Shown here piece by piece: positions 21,053-30,487 of a DNA stretch of 64,000 nucleotides. The notes below the pieces were generated by a model. That model searched no databases and had not been told where the DNA came from. It saw nothing but the letters and a program-made list of their open reading frames with translations. The stretch's first letter is position 1; each line of letters opens with the position of its first letter. The position numbers and the translations under genes are program-made. This DNA is from Marinobacter halotolerans (GTDB taxonomy: Bacteria > Pseudomonadota > Gammaproteobacteria > Pseudomonadales > Oleiphilaceae), in assembly GCF_008795985.1 (NCBI RefSeq), contig NZ_VMHP01000001.1, forward strand, positions 1,426,001-1,490,000. Reading direction: 5' to 3'.

Positions 21053-21966
21053 ATCCGGGCGGCGCCCTCCGGGCGTGTCTTGAAGCGCTTGTGCAACCAC
21101 AGGTACTGATCAGGATGCTCCCGGACCGCGCCCTCAAGGAAACGATTCCAGACTTCCGTATCAGCAGCAGAATCCTGGCCGAAGCCTTCCTGTACCGGTG
21201 AAAAACGTATCTGGTACTGGCCATCAGGCAGACGCAAGTGGCTGACGCAGATGACCGAGGCGCCGGACACCTTGGCGATGTAGCTTGGCGAGGTAATGCA
21301 GGGCGTATCCACCCCGAAAAAGGGCACAAACACCTCGGTTTTGTCGCCAAAGTCCTGATCGCAGGCAAACCAGACCTCGCCGCCCTTTTTCAGGTAAGAC
21401 ACCATGGGCCGAAGCTCCCGCTTGGTGAAGCCCCGAATGCCGGGATGTTGGCGACGCCCACGCTCTATCATTCGGTCAATCACCGGATTTGCGTTGGGCC
21501 GGTACATGTAACCGGGCTTTTTCAGGTGGCAGGCAATCAGCGGCAGGGCAAAGTCAAAAATACTGTAGTGGCCACCAATAAGCAGCACTCCCTTGCCTTT
21601 TTCCTGCGCTTCCCGCAGATGTTCAAGCCCTTCGACCTGAGCATTCGCACAGTAGCCGGACATATCCCGCCACCACGCGTGCAGGCTTTCCATAACGCCA
21701 CGGGTACAGGCCACGAAATTTGCCTCTATCAGCCGTGAACGTGACGCCTTGTCCATCTCCGGGAAACACACTTGCAGGTTCGTATCGGCCACTTTCCGGC
21801 GAGATTTCAGTTTACCTTCCAGTACCTGGCCCAGCCAGGCGCCGAAGTTCTGTTTGGTGCTCATGGGTAGCAGGGAAATAAGGTAAAGCGTGAAAACCAG
21901 CGACCAGGACGTCCAGTAAACCGGATGCCAGAGGGGCCGGCCTGTTTTTCTTTTTTTGCGGGACAT
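21046..21966 (-). CDS. LpxL/HtrB-family lipid A acyltransferase
   Basis: 306 residues with one N-terminal membrane helix (about 18-36). The acyltransferase HX4D motif is H133-D138 (HYSIFD), and the later YMYRPNANPVIDRMI, RPMVSYLKKGGEVWF and DQDFGDK segments are typical of the LpxL/LpxM family, which transfers secondary acyl chains to lipid A at the inner membrane. Whether it is LpxL, LpxM or LpxP cannot be decided. The gene is convergent with the channel gene and overlaps its last 7 bases. Confidence 0.9.
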   Translation of the reverse strand: MSRKKRKTGRPLWHPVYWTSWSLVFTLYLISLLPMSTKQNFGAWLGQVLEGKLKSRRKVADTNLQVCFPEMDKASRSRLIEANFVACTRGVMESLHAWWRDMSGYCANAQVEGLEHLREAQEKGKGVLLIGGHYSIFDFALPLIACHLKKPGYMYRPNANPVIDRMIERGRRQHPGIRGFTKRELRPMVSYLKKGGEVWFACDQDFGDKTEVFVPFFGVDTPCITSPSYIAKVSGASVICVSHLRLPDGQYQIRFSPVQEGFGQDSAADTEVWNRFLEGAVREHPDQYLWLHKRFKTRPEGAARIY

Positions 21967-22029
21967 GAATCAGCACTCTCCAGTGAAAGTTGTCTCCGGA
22001 ATGTGCCGCGAATCCTGCCACAAATAGCG

Positions 22030-23535
22030 TCAGGAAAGTACCGGAGACATCTCGTCCTGGCTGTTTTTCTGTTTACGCGGGTCTGCAATAAAGGTGAGAT
22101 GACCGTCGTCTATGGGCCCGTAGCGAAGGGTTTTGATGTCCGACTTGTAGTTCTGGGTGACCCGCCAGGGGTCATCCAGGCCCTGACGTGGCAGCCGATC
22201 ATCGGCGCGGCGAATGTAACCTGAATCCAGACCGCCCATCACGGTATCGTCGGCGCGTCGGGCATCACTATCCCTGGCCACACAGACCTGCAAATCCCGG
22301 GCATCCATGTAGTTCAGCACCCGGCAAAGGTACTCAGCGGCAATGTCCACCTTCAGGGTCCAGGAAAGGTTGGTATAGCCGAACACCATTCCCGCATTGG
22401 GCACGCCCTCGACCATCACGTTCTTGTACACCACCTTGTCCCGCATCACCACCGGCTTGCCATCGACAACCAGTTCGGCACCGCCGAGCATCTGAATATC
22501 CAACCCGGTGGCGGGGATAATAATATCCGCTTTCAGCTCCTCGCCGGACTTCAGAAGAATGCCGGTCTCCGTGAAGCGCTCGATGTGGTCCGTTGCCATG
22601 GACACTGAACCGGCCCTGATGGCCTTGAACAGGTCACCGTCTTTCACCACGCACAGGCGCTGGTCCCATGGATTGTAGCTGGGAGTGAAATGGCGCATAT
22701 CAGCCTTGCCGTCCAACTGTTTGCGCACCGTTTTCAGCATCCAGTTGCGCATCATCCTGGGTCGCTTGCGGGACAGGTTGAACAGCAACCGGGCAACAGT
22801 GATGTTGCGGGCTCTTATCAAACGGTAAGCCAGTTTCGAGGGCAGGGTCCGCTGCAGAAAGCGGGCAATACGATCATCCGATGGCAACGGCATCAGGTAG
22901 GTTGGCGAGCGCTGCAGCATGGTCACGTGCTCTGCCTCTTCGGCCAGCGTGGGTACCAGGGTGACGGCCGTGGCGCCGCTGCCGATCACCACCACTTTCT
23001 TGTCCGCATAGTCCAGATGCTCCGGCCAGTGCTGCGGATGGACGATCTGGCCCTGGAACGCGTCTTCACCGGGGAAGTCGGGCTTATAGCCGGCGTCGTA
23101 GTTGTAGTAGCCGGTGCAGCCGATCATGAAATCGGCCGTAAACGTGAGCCTTTCACCGGTTTTCTCGCGCTCCGCCGTAATCGTCCAGCAGGCGCTCTCT
23201 GTGGACCACTCCGCGCGCTTGACCGCCAGGCCGAAACGAATATGCGGGGTCACGTCATAGTCGTCAGCGGTTTCGGATACGTAGTGCTTTATAGAGGGTC
23301 CGTCCGCCAGTACCTTGCCGCCTGTCCAGGGGCGAAAGTTGTAGCCGAAGGTGTACATGTCCGAGTCTGAACGGATACCGGGGTAGCGGAACAGGTCCCA
23401 GGTTCCGCCCAGATCATCGCGGCGCTCAAGGATGGTGAAGCTTTTACCCGGGCAATCCCTCCGCAGATGACAGGCAGTGCCAATGCCCGACACCCCTGCG
23501 CCGATAATCAAAACATCTACATGCTGCTCACTCAT
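22030..23535 (-). CDS. Flavin-containing monooxygenase, Baeyer-Villiger type
   Basis: About 501 residues. GAGVSGIGTACHL is the FAD motif, FQGQIVHPQHWPE fits the Baeyer-Villiger fingerprint FxGxxxHxxxWP, and GSGATAVTL is the NADPH motif. It differs from the monooxygenase at 6838, so the two are not recent duplicates. The ATG at 23535 starts MSEQHVDVLIIGAG; ATG 23547 would add four residues. Monocistronic. The substrate (ketone, or sulfur or nitrogen compound) is unknown. Confidence 0.9.
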   Translation of the reverse strand: MSEQHVDVLIIGAGVSGIGTACHLRRDCPGKSFTILERRDDLGGTWDLFRYPGIRSDSDMYTFGYNFRPWTGGKVLADGPSIKHYVSETADDYDVTPHIRFGLAVKRAEWSTESACWTITAEREKTGERLTFTADFMIGCTGYYNYDAGYKPDFPGEDAFQGQIVHPQHWPEHLDYADKKVVVIGSGATAVTLVPTLAEEAEHVTMLQRSPTYLMPLPSDDRIARFLQRTLPSKLAYRLIRARNITVARLLFNLSRKRPRMMRNWMLKTVRKQLDGKADMRHFTPSYNPWDQRLCVVKDGDLFKAIRAGSVSMATDHIERFTETGILLKSGEELKADIIIPATGLDIQMLGGAELVVDGKPVVMRDKVVYKNVMVEGVPNAGMVFGYTNLSWTLKVDIAAEYLCRVLNYMDARDLQVCVARDSDARRADDTVMGGLDSGYIRRADDRLPRQGLDDPWRVTQNYKSDIKTLRYGPIDDGHLTFIADPRKQKNSQDEMSPVLS

Positions 23536-23671
23536 ACCTGCCCTCATCGGCCTGATTTCTTGTCGTCATCTCCCCGTGCATTCTAGCCTAAGTGATAAGG
23601 ACAGAAATTGGCCGGAAAGGTCGCCAAGGTAGCAATTCCGGTCAGTCTCAAATCTGTTCTCTGTTGAATCA

Positions 23672-23707
23672 AAATAAAAAAAAGGCCCTGCCATTTCAGA
23701 CAGAGCC
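23672..23707 (-). terminator. Terminator of the PEP-CTERM gene
   Basis: On the minus strand GGCTCTG pairs with CAGGGCC (one G-U pair) across a 10-base loop, followed by a run of eight T. It lies 30 bases after the PEP-CTERM gene. Confidence 0.75.
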
Positions 23708-23736
23708 CCTTATTGTCGTTGCTGAAACTTTGGCAA

Positions 23737-24447
23737 TCAGGCCTTTCTGCGACGCGCCACAAAGGTACCTACCAGCCCCAGGCCCAGCAGAGCCAAGGTT
23801 CCTGGCTCGGGTACAGTCACAGACGAAGTGTTGAAGTTGTCGAAGCCCAGGCCAACACCTGAATCTTTGGTTCCGGTGAACACAAAGTCGATACGATTGA
23901 ATGCTGCTCCACTGAGGTTAAACGTCCAGGGCAGGCCATCAAGGGACCCGGCTCCATTCGTTGAACCTACGGGGCTAAGCATACTGTCTATCAGGTTAGC
24001 CCCATTGTACGCGCGGACATCCCATTGTTCGGTTCCCTGACTGTTGTTTCCATCAATATCCCAGATCTGACCGCTGGCAGCGTTTACCGCGGTGCTGTAA
24101 ATAATAGAAAGATAAACCCCATTGCCACCCCGGGATCCTACTTCCCCGCCCGTGCGAACAAACCAGTCACCGAGACCGGGAGAAGCCAGGAACTGCTGGT
24201 CGTAATCAGAATTCTGATCATTCAGGAACCCCTGAGGATTGGCATCAGCCTCACCCGACTTTTCGATAAATGCGCCGTCAAAAGTTACCCCGTCGGAGGC
24301 TTCATACTGATCGGTAAGGGCGTCGTTATCACCCAGGCCGCCGCCGGGGAGGCTGCCCACATCTTCAAAGTCAATCAAGGCAGCGGCCGCCGGGCCTGAG
24401 ACCAGCAACGTCATTGCAGTGACAAAACACATCTTCTGGAAATTCAT
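23737..24447 (-). CDS. PEP-CTERM exported protein
   Basis: 236 residues with a signal peptide (1-22, ending AAAA) and a C-terminal sorting signal: VPEPGT at 212-217, then a hydrophobic helix and the basic end ARRRKA. This signal is cleaved by exosortase in bacteria that make exopolysaccharide. The middle is low in Cys and rich in Gly, Asp and Asn, with a beta-sandwich look (GLGFDNF, GSLDGLPWTFNLSGAAFNRIDFVF). No exosortase gene is in the window. Monocistronic, with its own terminator. The 221 bases upstream show no other gene. Confidence 0.9.
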   Translation of the reverse strand: MNFQKMCFVTAMTLLVSGPAAAALIDFEDVGSLPGGGLGDNDALTDQYEASDGVTFDGAFIEKSGEADANPQGFLNDQNSDYDQQFLASPGLGDWFVRTGGEVGSRGGNGVYLSIIYSTAVNAASGQIWDIDGNNSQGTEQWDVRAYNGANLIDSMLSPVGSTNGAGSLDGLPWTFNLSGAAFNRIDFVFTGTKDSGVGLGFDNFNTSSVTVPEPGTLALLGLGLVGTFVARRRKA

Positions 24448-24668
24448 AAGTTACATCTCTATGTCTGCTGAATTTGCTATTGAACAGAACTTCAGCAAGA
24501 CCTGTTCCACTCCTCAAAAAGCCCGTGAAAACAGATAGGTGTGTGAACTCGAAATAGAACAGGAGAAGTTTATGTAAATTAACTCGACACAATTGGCCGT
24601 TTTTGGCAAAAAGAAAACGGATTTACTTTACAGGGTCGACTATGAGCCCGGCCTCATCTGACTCATTC

Positions 24669-25574
24669 TCAGCTGAACACCCGACTGGCCTCTTCCACCA
24701 CAATGCCGTGGCGCCTGGCCAACTTTAGCCGGTCATCGTCATAGCCGCCGCCAATCACCGTAGCGACGGGTATGCCGCGCGCTTTAAGCTCGCGCAAAAC
24801 CCGGTAATCCCGCTCCCGGATGCCGGATTCGGTGATATTCAGCCTTCCCAGCGGGTCACCGGCGAACACGTCTACCCCTGCATCGTAAAGGACGATGTCG
24901 GGCTTCGACATTGCAAGCGCCTGACGCAGTGTGCGTTCTACAACCTTGAGGTAGTCCCCGTCTTCCATTCCATCCGGCAGGGCCACATCCAGATCGCTCA
25001 CCTGTTTTTCGAAGGGGTAATTGCGTTCACAGTGGACGGAACAGGTGAACGCATTCGGCTCATTGGCCAACAGCCGGGCGGTTCCGTCGCCCTGGTGCAC
25101 ATCCACATCAAATATCAGCACCCGGTCTACCCCGCTCTGGCGCAACAACACGTTGGCCGCTATGGCCAGATCATTGAGGATGCAGAACCCGGCAGCGTGG
25201 TCGAAATGTGCATGATGGGTGCCACCGGCCAGATGGCAGGCAACGCCGTATTGCAGCGCCAACTGCGCCGTCAGTACCGTGCCCGACGGTGCCAGAAACG
25301 TCCGCCGCACCAGCCCTGTGCTCCAGGGCAGGTTCATCTGCCGGGTCTCCCGGGGAGACAGGCGGTTACCGGCGAAGCGGGCGAGATAGTCCGGGCTGTG
25401 GGTCTGGGTCAGCCAGGCCTGTCGACAGGGTGCCGGACGGTAGCTGTTCTGCCGGGTGAGCAGTCCATTCGACCGCATGTGCTCCGCAAGCAGGCCGAAC
25501 TTTTCCATGGGGAAACGGTGTTTTGCAGGGAACGGAAAACTGTAATCCGGATGATGGACTATGGGAATCAACAT
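24669..25574 (-). CDS. Histone deacetylase-like amidohydrolase
   Basis: 301 residues, a compact class of zinc-dependent deacetylase. Family motifs are GGTHHAHFDHAAGFC (active-site His pair), IFDVDVHQGDG (zinc ligands Asp and His), YDAGVDVFAGDPLG (third ligand) and the C-terminal GGGYDDD. Substrates in bacteria include acetylated polyamines, acetoin-related proteins and other small amides. A second, different member lies at 61950. Confidence 0.9.
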   Translation of the reverse strand: MLIPIVHHPDYSFPFPAKHRFPMEKFGLLAEHMRSNGLLTRQNSYRPAPCRQAWLTQTHSPDYLARFAGNRLSPRETRQMNLPWSTGLVRRTFLAPSGTVLTAQLALQYGVACHLAGGTHHAHFDHAAGFCILNDLAIAANVLLRQSGVDRVLIFDVDVHQGDGTARLLANEPNAFTCSVHCERNYPFEKQVSDLDVALPDGMEDGDYLKVVERTLRQALAMSKPDIVLYDAGVDVFAGDPLGRLNITESGIRERDYRVLRELKARGIPVATVIGGGYDDDRLKLARRHGIVVEEASRVFS

Positions 25575-25732
25575 GCACTTTCCAGTAACCAGTGATCAGG
25601 TATGAATGTACGGGCACTGTTGCAGCGAAGATTGCAGGTCATTCATAGTGAGGTAGATAGTGCGCCAGTGTCCGGAACAGATCGTATGCTATTGCGTCAG
25701 TGACTTAACCCATTAAAAAGAAAGGTGTCCCG

Positions 25733-26404
25733 GTGTCCACCAGTGTCCAGATAAGTGATATCCAGCTTACCTACCCGACAGAATCCGGGACCGTAGCGGT
25801 GCTCAAAAACGCCTCGCTCACAATTCCGCCTGGCGACACTCTGGCAATTACCGGCCCCTCTGGTAGCGGCAAAACCTCACTGCTTCTGCTGCTGTCCGGG
25901 CTTCAGCGCCCCACCTCCGGCGAAATCCTGGTAGGCGACCAGCGCCTGGGGGACATGGACGCCAATACCCTGGCCGATTGGCGCAGTGAGCACCTTGGCA
26001 TCATCTTCCAGTCGTTTCATCTGCTGCCAGGTCTGACCGCCCTGGGAAACGTCAGCCTGCCGCTGGAAATCGCCGGGCAAACCGGCGCCCGGGAGCAGGC
26101 CAAGGCCATGCTGGACGCAGTAGGACTGAGCCATCGGCTGCAACATTACCCGGGGCAGCTTTCCGGCGGCGAGCAACAACGGGTAGCCATTGCCCGAGCC
26201 CTGGTGCATCAGCCGAGCCTGTTGCTGGGGGACGAACCCACCGGCAATCTGGACCAGGAAACGGGTGAAAAAGTGCTGTCATTGCTGTTCGACCTGCACA
26301 GAGAAAGCAAATCCACCCTGGTGCTGGTCACCCACGACGAGCGCGTGGCCCAGCGTTGCCAACACCGCGTTCGGATGGACGGCGGGCGTCTGTATGAGGA
26401 CTGA
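25733..26404 (+). CDS. ABC transporter ATP-binding protein (LolD-like)
   Basis: 223 residues. Walker A GPSGSGKTS, signature LSGGEQQRVAIARAL, Walker B LLLGDEP with the TGNLD that follows in the MacB/LolD/YbbA group. The GTG start at 25733 follows AAAGG. It overlaps the permease gene by 11 bases, so the two form a unit. Members act in lipoprotein or hydrophobic compound release at the outer face of the inner membrane. YbbA (partner YbbP) is the closest match in size and layout. Confidence 0.93.
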   Translation: MSTSVQISDIQLTYPTESGTVAVLKNASLTIPPGDTLAITGPSGSGKTSLLLLLSGLQRPTSGEILVGDQRLGDMDANTLADWRSEHLGIIFQSFHLLPGLTALGNVSLPLEIAGQTGAREQAKAMLDAVGLSHRLQHYPGQLSGGEQQRVAIARALVHQPSLLLGDEPTGNLDQETGEKVLSLLFDLHRESKSTLVLVTHDERVAQRCQHRVRMDGGRLYED

Positions 26405-28976
26405 GCCTCCCAACCGGCCACGTTCGGCCAGCATCCTGTGGATGCTGAAATTCGCCATAACCGACCTACGCTCCCGTATTTCCGCGCTCAGGGTATTTCT
26501 CGCCTGCCTTATTCTGGGTGTCACCCTGGTGGCGGCCACCGCCAGCCTTTACCGGGTGATCGAGCAGAGTCTACTGGCAGACACCCGGGCGCTGATGGGC
26601 GGCGATGTGGAACTGGATGCCAGTGAACCGCTTCCAGACGCCGTGCTCGAATGGGTAAGCGCCACCGGAAAGATCGCCCTGATTCGGGAGTTCGACACCA
26701 TCGTCAGCAGCGAAAACGGCGACGGCTTCTTCAGGGCCGAGATACTGGTTCCCGATGCCGCCTACCCCCTGTACGGCGAGCTGCAGCTGACACCGGACCA
26801 GTCACTGGCAGAACTGAGTGACAAAAAGAATGGCAACTGGGGCGCCATTATCGACCCGCTGCTTGCAGAGCGCCTGGGCCAGTCCATCGGGGACCAGATC
26901 CAGATCGGCGCCGCCACCTTCCGCATCAGCGGCCTGATCCAGAAACAACCGGACCGCCGACTGAACGCCAACTGGCGCGGTCTGCCGATCATGATTTCTT
27001 CACAGGCAGTCGAGGCCACGGAACTGATCCGTCCGGGCAGCCGCGTGGATTATGAATACAAGGTGAAGACCGACCAGAACCTGGACACCTGGCTGAACGA
27101 ATTCGAGCAGGCCTTCCCCCAGCCCAATTGGGACACCACCACCTTTGCCGAACGCAGCGAACGCATTGCCGAACGGCTGGACCAGATCGCCACGGCGCTG
27201 ATTCTGATTGCCTTCACCACCCTGTTCATCGGAGGCCTGGGTGTAGCCAACAGCATTCATGCCTATCTGGATGAGAAGTTGGGCACCATTGCCACACTGC
27301 AGACGCTGGGCCTGCGCCGCAAACCCCTGGTCGTCATCTATCTGCTGCAGATCGGCCTGTTGGGCAGCCTGGCGGGGCTGATTGGCGGTGCCATCGGGCT
27401 TGGGCTGTCTGCTGTAGCCATCGCGGTGGCAGGCGATGCCTTTGCCGTGGCTGGGCCTGAGGGCGCTGGTTCCTGGTTGTCCCTGTGGCTGATACCCCTG
27501 TTATTAAGCTGGCTGTTCGCGGTGCTGACAGCCTACGTGTTTGCGCTACCGGCGCTGGCCCGGGCGCTTGCGGCATCGCCGGCCGGGCTTTTCAGGGGTC
27601 AGGTGCAGGCCGCCCCGAACGAACCGCATAGCTGGCGAATCGCCAGTTATGCGCTGCTGGCCGTCTATATTGGCGCCACACTTTTCTGGCTGCCTTCACC
27701 GACACTGGGGTTTCTGTTTCTGCTGGCCGTCGTTGTGCTCTGGGGACTACTGGAAGCGCTGATCAAGGGATTGCGCCGCGGCGCAAAGGCACTCGAAAAC
27801 GGTGGCTTTGCCGATCGCAGCTTTGCCAGGCGGCTGGCGCTGGCCAACCTGCATCGGCCGGATTCGCCCCTGCGGGCCACGTTATTGTCCCTGGGGACGG
27901 CTCTCACACTGGTGGTCGCTTGCACCCTGGTTGTCACCACTCTGCTGCGGGCACTGGAAACCACCATACCCGCCGAATCCCCGGCGCTGATTCTATATGA
28001 GGTGTTTCCAGATCAGATGGACCGGACGAAAACCGGCCTTGAATCCCTTGATCCCACCAGCAAAACCGAGCTGCTGCCGATGGTTCGTGCACGCCTGGCA
28101 CAAATCAATGATGCGCCCATTTCCCGGGTGCTTGCAGACAATCCCCAGGCCAGGCGCGAGGCCATGGGGGATGAGTACAAGCTCAGCTACCTTTCCGGCA
28201 ATCCGGAGGGCCTGGAACTGGTCAGCGGCCAGTGGTGGAGCACACCTGCCCCGGAAGGCGAACCTGCGTACATGGCCATGGAAGACCGGGAAGCCAACCA
28301 GCTGGGGCTGACGGTCGGTGACCGGATTGAATTCACCGCCCAGGACCAGCCAATCAACGCCGAAATCCGGGCCATCTACCGTCAGAAAGGCCTGCAGACC
28401 CGGTTCTGGTTTGAAGGAATTCTGCAAAATGGTGCTCTGGAAGGCCTGATCGGGCGTTACGTTGGTGCGGTTTACCAGAGCGACACGGCCGCGAAGAAAT
28501 CCCAGCAATGGCTGGCGCAGAACATACCCAACGTGATCACACTGCGCACCGCCGACTGGCTGGAAACCGCCGGTGACCTGCTCAACAAGATGGCGGCGGG
28601 CCTGGCGGCAGTGGCTACTGTCAGCTTGCTGGCAAGCCTTCTGGTGCTGTCCAGCGTGGTGAGTGTCAGCCGCAGGCGGCAACTCTATGAAGCCAACCTG
28701 CTCCACTGCCTGGGCGCCCGACACCAGGCAATACGGCAATCGATGCTGCTGGAAACCGGCCTTCTGACGTTCCTGGCCACGGTGTTCGCCACGGCCCTGG
28801 GAGCGCTGATCGCCCTGCCACTGGCGTCTGAACTGCTGAAACTGCCGGCAGGGGATCTGTGGTGGATAGGTGCACTAGTGGCAGGCGCCGTCAGCTCACT
28901 TGCACTGCTCGGCGGCTTGCTTCCCACCCTGCGTGCCATGCGTCTGGACCCGGCGTTGTTGTTGCGGAGCGAATAG
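26394..28976 (+). CDS. FtsX-like ABC transporter permease (YbbP-like)
   Basis: 860 residues from the ATG at 26394 inside the end of the ATPase gene. The layout is one N-terminal helix, a large periplasmic domain, three helices with the FtsX-like motif IALILIAFTTLFIGGLGVANS, further helices, a second large periplasmic domain, and a final FtsX block (AAVATVSLLASLLVLSSVVS). This duplicated design is that of YbbP, in which one polypeptide supplies the whole permease. The much longer open frame upstream is out of family and not used. Confidence 0.9.
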   Translation: MRTEPPNRPRSASILWMLKFAITDLRSRISALRVFLACLILGVTLVAATASLYRVIEQSLLADTRALMGGDVELDASEPLPDAVLEWVSATGKIALIREFDTIVSSENGDGFFRAEILVPDAAYPLYGELQLTPDQSLAELSDKKNGNWGAIIDPLLAERLGQSIGDQIQIGAATFRISGLIQKQPDRRLNANWRGLPIMISSQAVEATELIRPGSRVDYEYKVKTDQNLDTWLNEFEQAFPQPNWDTTTFAERSERIAERLDQIATALILIAFTTLFIGGLGVANSIHAYLDEKLGTIATLQTLGLRRKPLVVIYLLQIGLLGSLAGLIGGAIGLGLSAVAIAVAGDAFAVAGPEGAGSWLSLWLIPLLLSWLFAVLTAYVFALPALARALAASPAGLFRGQVQAAPNEPHSWRIASYALLAVYIGATLFWLPSPTLGFLFLLAVVVLWGLLEALIKGLRRGAKALENGGFADRSFARRLALANLHRPDSPLRATLLSLGTALTLVVACTLVVTTLLRALETTIPAESPALILYEVFPDQMDRTKTGLESLDPTSKTELLPMVRARLAQINDAPISRVLADNPQARREAMGDEYKLSYLSGNPEGLELVSGQWWSTPAPEGEPAYMAMEDREANQLGLTVGDRIEFTAQDQPINAEIRAIYRQKGLQTRFWFEGILQNGALEGLIGRYVGAVYQSDTAAKKSQQWLAQNIPNVITLRTADWLETAGDLLNKMAAGLAAVATVSLLASLLVLSSVVSVSRRRQLYEANLLHCLGARHQAIRQSMLLETGLLTFLATVFATALGALIALPLASELLKLPAGDLWWIGALVAGAVSSLALLGGLLPTLRAMRLDPALLLRSE

Positions 28977-29002
28977 CACAGCACCTAGGCCGCCCATCAC
29001 CG

Positions 29003-29926
29003 CTACTGATTCGCCAGGGCATAGTCGATGGCGGCACACACGGCTGCAACCTGCGCACGATTGCACTGCTCAGGGCTCACGTCGGCGCTATCCGGATAGA
29101 CCTCGGTCGTGGTCCTGTAGGGGGCGCCGGTCATACTGGCGCACAGGCCGAGGTGACTGAGCGGGTACCGAATGACGCCTTGATCAGCTACCGGTGTTCC
29201 GAAAATCTCGCCCTTGTCATCAGCGGGCGCGATATGAGTGATCTTCGCCACCGCCTCGATCAACGCCTGCTGAAATTCGGGCTGGGGGCTTTCGCTGTCA
29301 TCCACCAGATAGAAGCCGTCGGGAATTTCACCCGGCTCGAACGGCTTTCCGTCACGGGCGGCCAGCGCAGGGCGGAATTCGGTTTCGTCGGAATCAGTGG
29401 TTTCATGCAGGTCGATATGCAGCAGCGCCTGATCGCGGATAGGCGCCACCAGTTTCATCAGTGCCGCTGATTCCTCAGCCGAACCGTCGCTCCGGAAGGA
29501 ACGGTTCGGGTCAACCGCGTTCGCATTCCAGCGATGAATGCGCTCGTAAGCCCAGGGACTGACGCAGGGCGCAACCAGCAGATTGACCCGGCCTGCGTAA
29601 TCCTGGGCATGCTGACCAACGAATTGCAGCGCACCATGCACGCCGCTTGTTTCATAGCCGTGTACCCCACCGGTCACCAGCACCACCGGCAGCTCGTCAT
29701 TCCAGTTGCGGCTGCGGATCGCCATCAGCGGATAACGGTCGGCGCCATAATCCAGATGCCCGTACTCTTCCACGTCGAAACGCGAGCGCAGGCGGTCAAT
29801 CACACTCAGCACGTCGGACTCGTAACTGCGTTGGCGTGTCTGTTTTGACAACCACTCGGCGTGCTCCGCATCCGCCCAGGGAATGCCGGGCGTGCCGATT
29901 GGGTAGGGTGCCGTAGCCGAGCTCAT
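29003..29926 (-). CDS. M14-family zinc carboxypeptidase-like protein
   Basis: 307 residues. GGVHGYET gives the HxxE zinc pair, NANAVDPNRSF the substrate-binding NR, and LLHIDLHETTD the third zinc ligand, a pattern shared by M14 peptidases and succinylglutamate desuccinylase/aspartoacylase relatives. No signal peptide. The start ATGA overlaps the stop of an upstream truncated gene, so the ancestral operon has lost its first gene to the cassette-array edge. The substrate is not predicted. Confidence 0.85.
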   Translation of the reverse strand: MSSATAPYPIGTPGIPWADAEHAEWLSKQTRQRSYESDVLSVIDRLRSRFDVEEYGHLDYGADRYPLMAIRSRNWNDELPVVLVTGGVHGYETSGVHGALQFVGQHAQDYAGRVNLLVAPCVSPWAYERIHRWNANAVDPNRSFRSDGSAEESAALMKLVAPIRDQALLHIDLHETTDSDETEFRPALAARDGKPFEPGEIPDGFYLVDDSESPQPEFQQALIEAVAKITHIAPADDKGEIFGTPVADQGVIRYPLSHLGLCASMTGAPYRTTTEVYPDSADVSPEQCNRAQVAAVCAAIDYALANQ

Positions 29927-30087
29927 AGCAGTCTTTCTCCATTCGTAGGCGCGCTGTGTTCGCGCATGTTAACGGTAAATCGCACGCTCCCTTGCATCCT
30001 TTTTCTGTTCGGGTCTTCCTTGATGTTTGTCGCCGACAGGGAATCCAGATAGTCGGCCGGAACGCCTGTTTCTTTCGCGCCCTGTAT
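29923..30087 (-). pseudogene. C-terminal fragment, probable gamma-glutamylcyclotransferase
   Basis: About 54 codons in frame, reading GAKETGVPADYLDSL and KEDPNRKRMQ, then a tail that ends in ATGA overlap with the peptidase gene. The phrase resembles the C-terminal end of AIG2-like gamma-glutamylcyclotransferases (a small helix with LPxDYxxxL and a DP-R stretch). The N-terminal part is missing and is replaced on the upstream side by the 5' end of an integron cassette gene. The family call is from memory of the motif and is moderate; that it is a fragment is clear. Confidence 0.5.
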
Positions 30088-30155
30088 CACATGATAAAGC
30101 CCGCCGCGAATACAAAACAGAAATAGAGTAATGACACCCGCAACACGATCAGCAT
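30087..30155 (-). pseudogene. 5' remnant of an integron cassette membrane-protein gene
   Basis: ATG at 30155 opens MLIVLRVSLLYFCFVFAAGF and stops after 22 codons. This is the first membrane helix of a small multi-helix protein family common in integron cassettes, which normally continues LGTIRVL. The gene is cut at 30087 where the chromosomal fragment begins, and its own attC is gone. It lies immediately beyond attC 1 in cassette orientation. Confidence 0.5.
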
Positions 30156-30164
30156 AATAACTCC

Positions 30165-30249
30165 GCCTTACGCCCAAAAGCATACGCAGCTACGGAGTGG
30201 AGCCAAAGCCGCAATGTAGTAGGCGTCGCCGTGCCAGCACTTGTCAGGT
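30165..30249 (-). repeat. attC site 1 (degenerate, array edge)
   Basis: Closely related to site 8 (shared GGAG, AAGCCGCAATG and GCGTCGCC blocks). Both cores are damaged: read on the minus strand R'' is ACCTGAC and R' is GTAAGGC instead of GTTAGGC. It follows the DUF3565 gene and precedes the truncated membrane-protein gene. Confidence 0.75.
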
Positions 30250-30273
30250 GGGCATGACACGCTCCGGGATGAT

Positions 30274-30483
30274 TTAAACTTTCTCATCAGGTGGAGCGCC
30301 TTCCTCGCACTTCTTGCAGTTTAAAAGAGATCCCAGCATCTCATTTCGTGTTTCCAATTTCTCCACCCAAGGCCGATTCTGCCACGGAGGATTGTGCCTG
30401 ACATGTTGGAAATGGCCGCAAGCTAATTCTGCTACCCAGTCGTCGAATTCGTCTTTGTGGAACCCCGAGATCGGTTGTTTCAT
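30274..30483 (-). CDS. DUF3565 cassette protein
   Basis: 69 residues. The sequence MKQPISGFHKDEFDDWVAEL, then CGHFQHVRHNPPWQNRPWV and LLNCKKCEEG, is the DUF3565 signature with a CxH pair and a CxxC pair, probably a small metal-binding protein of unknown role. The ribosome site AGGAGG is made by the R' core of the neighbouring attC (GTTAGGAGG), seven bases from the ATG. Single-gene cassette with attC 1 downstream. Confidence 0.85.
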   Translation of the reverse strand: MKQPISGFHKDEFDDWVAELACGHFQHVRHNPPWQNRPWVEKLETRNEMLGSLLNCKKCEEGAPPDEKV

Positions 30484-30487
30484 AACC

